Assembly: GCF_015706575.1 (NCBI RefSeq)
Contig: NW_024037055.1
Coordinates: forward strand, 9,958,262 to 10,022,261
Reading direction: 5' to 3'
Origin: Patiria miniata
Taxonomy: Eukaryota; Echinodermata; Asteroidea; Valvatida; Asterinidae
Length of the DNA: 64,000 nt
Part shown: positions 1-9,700 of the stretch, piece after piece
How positions within the stretch are numbered: position 1 is the first letter of the stretch
Layout of the letters: the number at the start of each line of letters is the position of its first letter
Notes under the pieces: model-generated
What the model saw: the letters and a program-made list of their open reading frames with translations, nothing else
Databases searched by the model: none
What the model was told of the DNA's origin: nothing
Made by a program: the position numbers and the translations under genes

Positions 1-2
1 CT

Positions 3-1520
3 CGTCCAGATTGGGAGACACTGTCCGTGACATCTAGCGCAAATAAGAACTATTGGTTGCGATGGGAACAATTATCTGTTCGAGACGGCATCTTACAGCG
101 CCGCTGGGAGTCTGATAATGGCAAGGAGGTTCAGTGGCAAACGTTGGTACCGCAGGAATTCCGACAAAAGATACTGCATGAGCTTCATGCAGGAAGACTG
201 AGTGGACACTTAGGCACCAAACGGACCATGGCAAAGGTGCGCACCAAATTCTATTGGAAAGGGATGGGTGCGGACATAAGGTCTTTCATTCGGGAGTGTG
301 ATGTGTGCGCTAGGAGGAAGTCGCCCAACAAGAAGAGAAGAGCGCCCGTACAGCAACACCTAGTGGGAATTTCAATGGAGCGGGTGGCAATGGACATAAC
401 AGGACCCTTCCCAGTGACAAGAAATGGCAACCGATATATACTAGTGATTGGGGACTACTTCAGCAAGTGGTTTGAGGCATACCCCATTCCTGATGAGAAG
501 GCAGCGACTGTCGCGGACAGGTTTATCAAGGAATTCGTGTGCAGGTATGGCGTCCCCAAAACACTGCATACCGACCAAGGGAGAAATTTCGAGTCAAGGC
601 TGATAGCTGAGGTGTGTAGGATGCTCGGGGTTGAGAAGACCAGGACCACTCCCTACAACCCGAAGTCCGACGGGATGGTCGAGAGATTTAATCGGACCCT
701 GGTTAATATCGTGGCCATGCTCATGAAGGAGCACAAAAATAACAAAGACTGGGATGAGGAGTTGTCATATGCAACGGCTGCGTACCGAAGCACACCACAG
801 GAATCCACGGGGGAAACTCCGAATATGTTAATGCTCGGGAGGGAAGTCTCTCTGCCCCTTGATTTAACAATGGAGGATCCTCCTGCAGGAGATACAGAAG
901 AGATGAAGGAACCGGACTATGCCAAAGTGGTGCGTAGGAGGATGCAGGGCGCACATGACAGGGCTAGAGAACACTTGAAGAAAAGTGCAAGGCGTCAGAA
1001 ACTCAACTATGACAAGGGCACAATCCAGGGCAACTTTGCTGAAGGCATGTTTGCGTGGTTGTTCAACCCGGTGAAGAAAAAGGGAGTGTCGCCAAAGTTA
1101 ATGTGTAGGTGGGAGGGGCCCTACCTTGTAGTGAACAGGCTGTCAGACGTAACCTTAAGGATTCAGCGGAAGCCGGGGGCAAAAATGAAGGTTATCCACT
1201 GTGACCGCCTTAAGCCGTACCAAGGCACGCCTTTGAAGTCTTGGATATTAGAGACGGGCGGCAGGGGACAGGAAGCGCAGCAGCAACCTGCAGGAGATAT
1301 TCCTGAGAGAGAGGAAGCTCAGATAGAAGTAGATAGTAGCCCAGTGGAACTGGGCCAGACTTTAGTACCAGAGATACAGTGTGATCGGGAAGCACCTGAA
1401 GGTGCAGGCAATGCAGGATCTGACCTAGAACCTGCACCCCTGAACATGACACATGTAATACCTGCACAGGCGAGGAGGAATCCTTTGCGCCAGCGACGGC
1501 AGCCACAGCGCTATCTGTAA
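3..1520 (+). CDS. Ty3/Gypsy retrotransposon pol, integrase part (5' partial)
   Basis: The frame is open from the left window edge, so this is the C-terminal part of a longer Pol polyprotein; protease, RT and RNase H would lie to the left. Counting from the GTG at 27, the protein shows an HHCC zinc-binding region (H54, H61, C91, C94). The integrase core follows, with D121, D181 and E217 in the D,D(35)E arrangement that catalyses strand transfer. A GPF/Y-type module comes next (WEGPYLVV through CDRLKPY, about residues 365-405), then a Pro/Gln-rich tail ending in basic residues. It would insert element cDNA into host chromosomes. The frame is uninterrupted, which suggests a young copy. The zinc-finger frame at 1635 follows after a 114-base gap. 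The family assignment is firm; the exact clade is not. Confidence 0.93.
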   Translation, partial: RPDWETLSVTSSANKNYWLRWEQLSVRDGILQRRWESDNGKEVQWQTLVPQEFRQKILHELHAGRLSGHLGTKRTMAKVRTKFYWKGMGADIRSFIRECDVCARRKSPNKKRRAPVQQHLVGISMERVAMDITGPFPVTRNGNRYILVIGDYFSKWFEAYPIPDEKAATVADRFIKEFVCRYGVPKTLHTDQGRNFESRLIAEVCRMLGVEKTRTTPYNPKSDGMVERFNRTLVNIVAMLMKEHKNNKDWDEELSYATAAYRSTPQESTGETPNMLMLGREVSLPLDLTMEDPPAGDTEEMKEPDYAKVVRRRMQGAHDRAREHLKKSARRQKLNYDKGTIQGNFAEGMFAWLFNPVKKKGVSPKLMCRWEGPYLVVNRLSDVTLRIQRKPGAKMKVIHCDRLKPYQGTPLKSWILETGGRGQEAQQQPAGDIPEREEAQIEVDSSPVELGQTLVPEIQCDREAPEGAGNAGSDLEPAPLNMTHVIPAQARRNPLRQRRQPQRYL

Positions 1521-1596
1521 ATAGCTCAGGAATCTAAGGGAGATCGATTAGTTCTAGGACTACTTAAGAAGTTGGGTAGCTACAGTGAAGTAACTG

Positions 1597-1630
1597 TTGT
1601 TTCCTTTTGTTTCTTTTGCTTTCTTTAAAG
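1597..1630 (+). promoter_or_regulatory. Candidate 3' splice site ahead of the zinc-finger ORF
   Basis: A long pyrimidine-rich run ends in AG at 1629-1630, five bases before the ATG at 1635. This has the form of a splice acceptor and could make a subgenomic mRNA for the downstream frame, as env is made in retroviruses. It is inferred from sequence only; the matching donor would lie upstream of the window. Confidence 0.45.
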
Positions 1631-1634
1631 GAGG

Positions 1635-2768
1635 ATGGAGGATCCCAAGGCAGGTTGGAAGAAGCCAAAGGACTGGAGTACCTTGAAGGTATATGCATGC
1701 TCTGAGTGTGAAGACACATTCATCAGTAAAAGGAGCCTGGACAACCATCTCGGAACTCACAAGAAGAAGAAGAGCCTCCTATACTTCTGCAAAAGATGCG
1801 ACAGGAGATACGGGAGGAAGGACAACCTTAGAGTGCACTATCACAATCACCACCCCGCAGGAATGGATGACCTGAAAAGCATATACCCTGAGACGGAAGA
1901 GGAAAGAAAAGCAGCAAAGCAGTCTGAAGACTCGGATGAGGTACCGAGTACTTCTTCTGCCCCCTCCGGACGGAAGAGGAAGAGACCCGAGACTGCAACC
2001 GTCGACAGACCGGCAAAGGAGGGCCGGAAGAAGGAAGAGAAACGAGCAATGAGGTCAGGTGAACCTGAAGAAGAGACGAGTCTTTTTGCTGCCCCCTCGG
2101 GAGGAAAGGGGATGGGAACGGAAGCTAAGAGTGTTGATAAGCCACCGAAGGAACCGCAGAAGAAGGAGGCCGAGGAGGAAGAAACTCAGGTCCCCTTGAC
2201 ACCTGGCAGGGAGTTAGAGATAGATGATGTGGCTGGGATATCCTTGTCACCAGCTTCAGTGTCTCTGCTCGACAGTGTGGAGCCGCGACGCAGGATGGTA
2301 TATGGAGGGAAACCACAAGGGATGATGTCAATGAGGCAGGATGTCCAGGCAGAAGCTAGCGACGGGGAGGAAACAGACCTCAACGACGACGCCTCTATTT
2401 CTGTTAATCTTAGGCGAGCACTTCAGGGAAGCTCTCTACGGTATCAGGAGGGGGATCTTCGGAAACGCACCTTTCCACCTGCCACAGATATTCAGCACGG
2501 GCAGGCCAAGACGTCAGCACTGGAGGAACCACCACGAGCCAGAGTATGCAGGGTCAGTAGTGGCAACCCTGGGTGGCGACGGGCGACTCCGATCGATACT
2601 GCTGATCTGGAAGTGATGATGGCCGGGAATGTTCGTCAAGTGAAGGAGGTCAGCACCAGGAGCCAGTTTCAGAATGGGTTGAAGGTATCTGAAGAGGTCG
2701 TAGAGAAGGACCTACGATGTGGAGTTTACGGCCGGTTTCATCCTCAAGTAGAGTTTAGGTTTTCTTAA
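1635..2768 (+). CDS. Extra retrotransposon ORF with two C2H2 zinc fingers
   Basis: This 377-residue frame lies between pol and the 3' LTR region of the Gypsy element, the place where env sits in env-bearing elements. It has no signal peptide or membrane segment. Two C2H2 fingers lie near the N terminus (C22, C25, H38, H42 and C52, C55, H68, H72). A long Lys/Arg/Glu-rich low-complexity region follows, with a nuclear-localisation-like basic cluster (GRKRKRP). Two imperfect copies of an APSG...PKE/KKE block (about residues 108-195) suggest an internal duplication. Nucleic-acid binding is expected from the fingers; the role is unknown, and capture from a host gene is possible. The ATG at 1635 is the first in frame and sits just after the candidate splice acceptor. 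Confidence 0.75.
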   Translation: MEDPKAGWKKPKDWSTLKVYACSECEDTFISKRSLDNHLGTHKKKKSLLYFCKRCDRRYGRKDNLRVHYHNHHPAGMDDLKSIYPETEEERKAAKQSEDSDEVPSTSSAPSGRKRKRPETATVDRPAKEGRKKEEKRAMRSGEPEEETSLFAAPSGGKGMGTEAKSVDKPPKEPQKKEAEEEETQVPLTPGRELEIDDVAGISLSPASVSLLDSVEPRRRMVYGGKPQGMMSMRQDVQAEASDGEETDLNDDASISVNLRRALQGSSLRYQEGDLRKRTFPPATDIQHGQAKTSALEEPPRARVCRVSSGNPGWRRATPIDTADLEVMMAGNVRQVKEVSTRSQFQNGLKVSEEVVEKDLRCGVYGRFHPQVEFRFS

Positions 2769-3299
2769 GGTTTACATTGTTGTTTTAACTTAAAGCATTA
2801 CTTGTTTCTAACTTAGTTTTGGAACAGTGTAAAAGTTTTATAAGAGAGTATATTTGTTAAAAAAGAGACCGATCTTGCCTTCATTAGCTACCGCATTCCC
2901 TTAAGGAATACTGTATTTATTGATGATCTTTGTGTAAACTCCCTCAAGGAGCAGGGTAATTACTTTTGATTGTATAGACGTCCTTGAGGTATGTTGTGAT
3001 TGTATTTCATGTGTATAAACTCCCTGAAGGAGAAAGTGGATCCTTGTCTATTTTTGATAAAGCCGTATCAGGTGTGATTTGTTTTGGACACTCCCTTAAG
3101 GAGCTCCCTTAAGGAACCTCAGAATCTTACCCTTCTTTAAATTCCCTTAAGGAGACCACAGTAGCCTTAAAGGTAAAGGTGCTTATTTGTGTATAAGTGA
3201 ACTTTATATTTTCATTGTATAAGATGGCACCTCAGTTAATTTCGTTTTGGTTGTTTTTCAGTTTAACGGACCGGGACGGTCCGCACTTAAGGTTGGGGC
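2769..3299 (+). other. Gypsy 3' untranslated region with CCTTAAGG palindromes and polypurine tract
   Basis: There is no coding frame here. The stretch holds several copies of the palindrome CCTTAAGG or one-base variants, often within TCCCTTAAGGA (near 2896, 3099, 3110 and 3144, with a CCCTCAAGGAG variant near 2941). It ends with a dyad around CCGGGACGG and a purine-rich stretch (3286-3299) directly before the LTR-like start TGTATAACGAAAT at 3300. The purine stretch is the expected plus-strand primer site. Confidence 0.55.
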
Positions 3300-4122
3300 T
3301 GTATAACGAAATTGGCCTGAGTGCTTGTAGCTTTCGCGCGTCATAGCGCTGAGGCGTGCCATACTTGCTGAGCATGCGCAGTGGGCTGCTTAGGTGACCT
3401 TGAGCTGTTTTGCGCGCGCTGTGCTTCGTGTGTGTACGTGGCGGGAGTTGCTGTGGAGCTAGCGGACTGAAGAGACGTGTGACGGCGGAGCTCTAAGAGA
3501 GTTGTTGTAGGGCGCTAGGCTTGTGTGCGTCAGCGTTGCTGTTGGTGTGTAGTGGGAGCTGGTAGCAGCGAGGCGGAGCGGTATAGCGACCGACCGCCGG
3601 ATCCCAGAGCAGCGTGAGAGAGGCTGATCGGAGTGTCCGAGACAGCGGGACTGTCGGAGCCGTGTCAGAGAGTCCGTGGCGGCGGCGGTTTGCCGAATCT
3701 AGTTGCAGCAGCTCATAGTGCGGGGTATGTCAAGCTGACGTATTTGATAAAGTTAGTGACGAGCACAGTTCAGGACTGATATTGTTGAACCTCCCCACAA
3801 GTTATCACATTCAGTAATAATTTCTATTAAGTGCCTTCAGTAATAAACCTCTCTATCAGTAATTCTAAGGCTCAGTAGGAAACTCAATTATATCCCATAA
3901 GGATACAGGAAACCCTTAAGGAACCTCAAGGCTATACCTTAAGGAACAGCAATCCCTTAAGGAATCTGCAACTTAATTGAAGTGATTAAGGCGTCTTAGT
4001 TATAATAAAGGGAAAACCCCGCGGCTCTTGAGTGATCTCTCTTTGTCAGATTATTGGGTTCCTGCGCTGCTCTGCCTGGTATTTATCTCCGCTCCATAGG
4101 GTCCCCGGGAAAAAGTGTTGCG
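3300..4122 (+). repeat. LTR-like unit 1 of the Gypsy element
   Basis: The unit starts TGTATAACGAAAT directly after a polypurine stretch and appears to end near GTTGCG at 4122. An AATAAA at 4004-4009 would serve as the polyadenylation signal. The 3900-3965 stretch has more CCTTAAGGAA motifs. The start resembles that of LTR unit 2 at 4607, and the bases before each start are clearly related, so these are two copies of one family. The right end is approximate because the 5' LTR is outside the window. Confidence 0.5.
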
Positions 4123-4606
4123 CGCGGCGATATATGGTTGCCAAACGACCTCCCCCACAGTGCTGTAGGGCTGCTGCTCGCCTGTGCAGTACCGAGTCAA
4201 ACTTGACCCGGACGGGATTCGCCACACTACTTTATGAGAACATCTTGTTACATTTTTATGAAGTCTCTAGGAGAGAGGTTTACCACTGTTTACGCTGAGG
4301 AAAGATTTGTCTTCAGGCCAGGAAGTTTATATTCAAGATTTACCTTTCGATTACCTTTAAGTAAACCCCAGAAGAGCAGCCGGGTTTGTACTTTATTGTT
4401 TTGATATAAATCGTTTATTATCTAGTAGTGCCTGAAGTGAGTGTCCTTAAGGAGACCTTAAGGATTGCCTTTGCAGTCAAGGCGCCTTATATTTGTATAA
4501 AGTTAAAACATGTGTTTTATATTGTATTAGACGAGCGCCTTCTTCATTTCGTTTTGAAGTTGTATTAGTTTTAAAGACCGGGACGGTCTGAACTTGAGAG
4601 GGGGGC
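4123..4606 (+). other. Leader-like segment, then the 3' internal end of a second Gypsy copy
   Basis: After LTR unit 1 comes a leader-like stretch beginning GCGGCGA and ending CGCCACACTAC (about 4123-4206). A similar stretch follows LTR unit 2. The sequence then resembles the untranslated part of the first element: CCTTAAGG motifs near 4446 and 4456, the shared GACCGGGACGGTC dyad, and a purine tract (4595-4605) immediately before the second LTR start. No coding frame is seen. This suggests a nested or tandem copy with its interior deleted. Confidence 0.4.
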
Positions 4607-4691
4607 TGTGTAACGAAATGTAATCGGCGCTCCATACTTTTTATATGTTTCATTTGCCCGCCATAGCTTGTGCGCTATTTTTAGAATGGGG

Positions 4692-4698
4692 TATATAA
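4692..4698 (+). promoter_or_regulatory. TATA box of LTR unit 2
   Basis: TATATAA lies in a GC-richer context within the proposed U3. It is the likely RNA polymerase II start element for this LTR family. Confidence 0.5.
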
Positions 4699-5065
4699 GG
4701 CAGCGTTCGAGCGCATTCTGGCCAGACTGTTTTGGCGCGCCGTACAGTGGCAGACTAAGAAAAGCTTCGTGGAGACAGACAGAGCGTTGTGTCGGGGAGT
4801 GACCGAAAAGCTTACCGTGAGTGTTGAGCTGCTGTATTGTTCATGTTACACACTCCTTTTCTTTTATAAATAGTGGTGCAATTGTGGAATTGATCTTTTG
4901 GTTTACTTGATTAAGTGAAGCTTAATACTCGTTTGCTTGAAGACAGCATATTTGGGTTTATTATTGTCACCTCTGTGCAGGAATTCTCCATTTGCTTTCG
5001 TAGACATATTTGGCAGATCTTGTTAGTGGAGCACTTTTATTGTTGGACTATCGATAAGAACATCT

Positions 5066-5180
5066 CTTTCCCTTAAGGAAATCCTTTCCCTTAAGGAAAC
5101 CCTTTCCCTTAAGGAACTCATTTTCCCTTAAAGAACTCCCTTTCCCTTAAGGAAACCCCCTTCCTTGAGGAACCCATTTC
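5066..5180. repeat. CCTTAAGG palindrome array in the LTR
   Basis: Five close copies of a TTTCCCTTAAGGAA-like unit, some degenerate, lie spaced by about 15-25 bases. Related copies occur at 5283-5335 and 6186-6240 on the two flanks of the LINE fragment, so one array seems to have been split by that insertion. Confidence 0.75.
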
Positions 5181-5342
5181 TAAGGTATCCGGAATGACAA
5201 CTGCCTCGCGGGAGACGAAGGGTCGAGCTCATCAGGAGGATCGGCATCTGCCTTCGGGAGACCTCGGAGGGTCGTCTGGAGCCTAGGAAACCCCCTTCCT
5301 TAAAGAACTCCCTTTCCCTTTAGGAATCCCCTTCCCTTCTTC

Positions 5343-6199
5343 TTTCGTGTGAGTTAGTAGTACTGTACATCAGGCTATTTCTTGGAGCTGCGTAAGCCAG
5401 TTGATTTGTGCGTCTTTTGGGCACGACAGATCAGTCATCCCGTCAGGAGGTTGGAGGTCGGGGCAGTGGTATAATATATGATCTGCCGTCTGCTCATCTG
5501 CACCACAGGTGCATGCCGGTGAATCCCGGAGTTTCCAGCGGTGCATGTTGGCATTGAATCTCCCAACCCCAGTTCGCAGCCGGTTCAGTGTAACCCACTT
5601 CCTCCGGGGTAGTTCCGAGCCAGCAGGAGCTTTGGTGCCAGGGGGAACAGTGAACTGCCTTGGGCGAACCGTCCCTTCCCAGCCCTTTTCCCACTCTTGT
5701 ATTAGGCTAAAGTCGGATCTGCTGAGGGCGGCTGCATGTCGGGAGAAAGGTCGACGCGATCGGAGGCGTTGGCCACCTAGGTCCTGGGATTCTGTCGTAA
5801 TTTTGTGAAGAAGGTGGTCATCATCGGCAAGGGATTTGGTTGTGAGCTTGTCTGTCAGATTCTCGCGGCGTAGCCTTGGTGGTGCGATTCCAGCGAGGAC
5901 TGGGAGGAGATCTGTGGGTGTAGGACGGAGACATCCAGTGATGAGCCGCATGGTGTCATTTAGTACACAGTCCAGCTTTCTGGTGTGGGTACTCCTGCAC
6001 CACGCTTGCGCAGCATATTCAGCAGAGCTGTAAACCAGGGCTAGAGCTCCTGTGCGAAGGGTGGATGTTGATGCACCCCATGATGTACCAGCCAGGCGAC
6101 GCAACAAGTTGTTCCTTGCCGACACTTTTGCTCGTAGGGCTTCGAGGTGCTGTCTGTATGTCAGCTGTCTGTCCAGTATCACTCCAAGCCCCTTCCCTT
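5343..6199 (-). pseudogene. Jockey-like LINE pol fragment inserted antisense in the LTR
   Basis: This is an uninterrupted frame, with stop at 5370 and homology starting around LGVILDR at about 6199. It encodes the region C-terminal to the RT catalytic core of a jockey-like non-LTR retrotransposon: VSARNNLLRRL, SSAEYAAQAW, LNDTMRLITGCL, LAGIAPPRLRR, then a C-terminal knuckle CTCGADEQTADHIL..CP. The RT active site and endonuclease are missing and no poly-A or microsatellite tail is seen, so it is truncated at both ends and cannot move by itself. It lies inside LTR unit 2 between CCTTAAGG arrays. Confidence 0.85.
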
Positions 6200-6399
6200 A
6201 AGGAAACCCTTCCCCTTAAGGAAACCCCCATCTTTTTAAGTACTTGCCTTTTGTTGAGGCATTTTTAGTAAAGGAACTGCAGTTGTTGCATGGCTGAATA
6301 AAGAGACTTCTTGAAGCTTTAGCTTGTGTGTCTGGGTCCCACTTATTGTCTGGTTGGGTAGATTTGTCGTTCGAACAATATAAGGGAAAATTAGTTACG

Positions 6400-6513
6400 T
6401 GCGGCGACAGACAGTCTCCAAATGGATTATCGCCCTAGGACCATCTGGACTGCCGCTCGTCTGGAGGGTTCTCGAGACCGTCACTTCTCGAGAAAATCGA
6501 GATCCGCCACACT
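6400..6513 (+). other. Leader-like sequence after LTR unit 2
   Basis: It begins TGCGGCGACAGAC and ends near CCGCCACACTATC, matching in pattern the stretch after LTR unit 1. It may include a primer-binding site and the start of a 5' leader. It abuts the truncated SINE at 6514, marking the junction with host intron sequence. Confidence 0.35.
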
Positions 6514-6592
6514 ATCGAGCTACAGTACTTAGGGTACTTTTGAGGAATCCTTGGTTTCATTACCAGACAGAAATAATATTAAAATAAAAATA
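6514..6592 (+). repeat. 3' remnant of a tRNA-type SINE
   Basis: Sequence from GAGCTACAGTACTTAGGG through TTCATTACCAGACAG matches the 3' end of the SINE that is complete at 45338-45612 in the equivalent intron of copy B. The 5' part has been replaced by the Gypsy-related sequence. Confidence 0.75.
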
Positions 6593-6599
6593 AACTCAC

Positions 6600-6751
6600 C
6601 AGATGCTATTCAAGATAAAGAAAAGCTGGATGAAGATACAACTGAAGGGAAGCCCCCCGCTGACAACAGCAGCAAGCACAGGGTGTTTGATACAAGGCTG
6701 CCTAGGGATCCGGCGTTGGGTCAGATTGGTGGGTACCGGGAACTCAATCGG
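6600..6751 (-). CDS. TM9SF2: TM9SF2 copy A exon 12
   Basis: 152 bases between a TTTTCCCTGTTAG acceptor and a GTGAGT donor. It encodes PIEFPVPTN...RRIPRQP and the hydrophobic [19 protein letters not shown], the family's HPVRTNQIPR-type loop plus the next membrane span. It starts in phase 0 and ends after two bases of the Trp codon. Last visible exon of copy A. Confidence 0.88.
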
Positions 6752-9700
6752 CTAACAGGGAAAACAAAGGGAAAAATACACGAGAGGTGCTTAACATGTG
6801 GTTCTACCGAGAACTGATTACATTGAATTTCAAAATAGTGTACTGACAAATTTAGAACTAAAAAATGAATAAAACAGCTGCAAACTGCTCACTGACTGGA
6901 TTGACCTGAAATATGCAAATTAGTCCAGAGTAGCCTGATATATTTCGTCCTTAGCAAATTAAGACTTCTTCAGATGTAAAAACCTCTGAAGAAGTCTTTG
7001 CTAATATTTGTATTATTAAATTTAGTTAAAAGTCTTTACACGTTTTCTCAGAGCACTTATGCTGGGGTGTACAACAATGCTTATACTCTGCTGGCACAGT
7101 GATTTTGGACATGATTTCTAGACCACCCACTTATGAGGATTTCATGGCTTCTGACTAGCACCCTCAACACAACTACTGACAACATGGGGTCCACTATACA
7201 AAGGCATTGCTCCAGTCTACTCTTTTTGTTGGACCTAAAATTGATGATAGATGTACATAGTGATACATTTTAACACACGAGTCTGGAAAATAAAGATGCA
7301 GCAATGGTAAAACTGTCAATATAACCGCGCTTGCTCAAACGGACAATTTGGACGAGTTACCTTTCTTATAAAGGCAATGAATCCCCCGATGTAAACAAGA
7401 GGCAACTGGATGCCAAACCACATGGCAAGTAGCGTTAAGAGAGTGGATGTAGGGATGACGGCTGAACTTTGCCAGGTCCACATCAGCACATTTAAGATTA
7501 GAACGATGGCGACGATGATGCTGGGAACCAACAGACCAGTCAGCAAGAGGTTGGTCTTCCACTTCTCACCTCCGAATGCTGTGATGAAAGATTTGTAAAT
7601 GTAGGCCACTGGCTTTGCAAAGTGCACAGATGACATGTTCTGTTACCATGGTCTGTGTTGTCATGGTCTGTGTTGCCATGGTCTCTGTTGTCACTGTCTC
7701 TGTTGCCATGGTCTCTGTTGCCTTGGTTTCTTTTGCCACAGTTTCTGTTGTCGTGTTATCTGTTATCATAGTCTATGAAACTATGACAACAGAAACCACG
7801 ACAAAAGAAACTTGGGCAACAGGGGCGAAAGCAAAGTCTTTGTTGGCATATAGTCTTTGTTGCCATGTTCTTTGATGTCATAGTCTCTGTTGCTTAGATC
7901 TCTTTTGTCAAGTTTTTTTTTGGTCATGGTATCTGTTGTCATAATCTCTGCTGCTTTCGCCCTGTTGCCCAAGTTTCTTTTGTCATGGTTTCTGCTGTCA
8001 TAGTATCTGATGTAATGGCCTATGTTGCCACGGTCTATGTTGCCATGGTCTCTGTGGTCATGGTTTACTTTACCATGGTCTGTTGTCATTAAGGCAGTCA
8101 CAGGTTTGAGTCTACGTCTTAGGTCTAAGGCTTTCCTAACATCAGTCCAAATTCACAAAACTTTGAATTGACTCAGAATCAGAGATGTATGACTCATGAC
8201 CCGGACTCAGACTCCATTCCAACTCGTGTCCCATTTTTGATGACTCAAAGTCACGATGACAAATGAGTCACACTCGACCCAGCAGACTCGGACTGCGTGA
8301 CTCGGAACTCGACCAAAATTACCACAAATCGCTTATTTTTTCAATTTAGTTTAATTACAAATCTTTTTGAAGATGATCCTTTCTTGAGCAAGCAATACAG
8401 TCAGTGCAGTGCAGAAGAAATGCATGTAAGTACTTTACATGCACTGCGCATGCGGCTGGCTTGTTTCCGATATATTGACTTGGGAAATCAATTTATTAGA
8501 AACATGTACCCCACCGTCCACACTTGATATTGCGTAACTTGAGTCCCCATTTTCTGTGACTCGGACTCGAGTCGTGATGACAAATTACTCATGACTCAGA
8601 ATCGGACTTGACCTTTGTGACTCAGACTCGACCTGCATGACTCGAGACTTAGACTCGGCACCTAGACTAGGACTTGGGAGATGTGACTCAGTCTTGTACT
8701 CAATGTTTGGCGACTCGAATACAAGTCCGAGCCATCCAACTCTCATAAGCCAATCAGCCTCACCCTTGTACATTCGAGTGGAGATGTAACCAGCCGGCAA
8801 TCCAAGACAGACAAACAGCATGATGATGCACGTCATGAGAGCCCCTCGTCTGGCTGGTGATAGAAGCCCCACAGATGCCAATACTTACCAGTATAGAAAA
8901 GAAAAGCACAAGAAATAGAGTTATCATTATGCCTACATCACACTGGACAGGAGTGGTTCACAGTGCAGTGTACCACAAGGAGGTTAACCACAGACAAGCC
9001 AATGTTTATCACGAAAAAAGGGCAAAATTTCACACAAAACCATTTTATTCCTCTTGCACAGGACTCAGCAGAATTGCAGTTTCTTTTGGCGCATGTAATT
9101 TGGAATTTGGGGTTAATAATGACTTTTTTTATGCAGCTTCCAAATGCATTTGGAAGGACAGTTGAATAGCTGTAGGGTACATGTAGCATCTCGACTGTGA
9201 AGCTAAACATATGTGCAATTCTTGAAGACCAAATGGGCTTGTTGATACACTGTTACATGATCACTCATATTATTGTGCAGTTGAAAGCTGGGATGGGTTT
9301 GGGGATCAGAACTGTAACAAAATTACATTTGAATGTTTCATGCCAACACTTTCTTTTCCTTGTGTATGGACTATGTCACTTGCTGACAGGCAAAACAGCC
9401 ACCCAAGCGTCTTCCTCGTGTTTTTATCCATGTAATGTCATGTCAACATTTGCAAATATAGAAGTGAAGAGCAGAGTAAATTCTGAATGGAGGTCACCGT
9501 CACGTGACTACAACATGCAGTTTTGTTAAACAAGTGTGGCATGGTCTATGCTGCTTACCCAAAGTGATGAAAGCCACAAGGACGATTTGCGTTCCGGATC
9601 CCAGCAACGCTGACAGGAGCATGCAGCCGCGTGGGGGTCGGAAGATATCGCCATGTAACAGCTTCCAACGAAAATCCTACGAAAAAAAATTCAAACATTT

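Larger units (their letters stand above)
4607..6399 (+). repeat. LTR-like unit 2, interrupted by a LINE fragment
   Basis: It starts TGTGTAACGAAATG after a purine tract and ends near GTTACG at 6399. A TATA box (TATATAA, 4692-4698) lies 86 bases into the unit and an AATAAA (6297-6302) lies near its end, with GT-rich sequence after it, as expected for U3 and R-U5. Length is about 1.8 kb, inflated by the antisense LINE piece at about 5343-6199 and by CCTTAAGG arrays on both sides of that piece. Confidence 0.55.

Noticed and set aside
6551..6817. 88-codon plus-strand frame, nearly repeated at 45578-45844, looking like a conserved small protein
   Set aside because: It is antisense to exon 12 of TM9SF2, which has proper splice sites and family motifs. 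The conservation comes from the exon and the duplicated block.
7615..7875. Hydrophobic frame of repeated MVSV-type residues, resembling a membrane protein
   Set aside because: It is a translation of the 15-base minisatellite, present in several frames and both strands.
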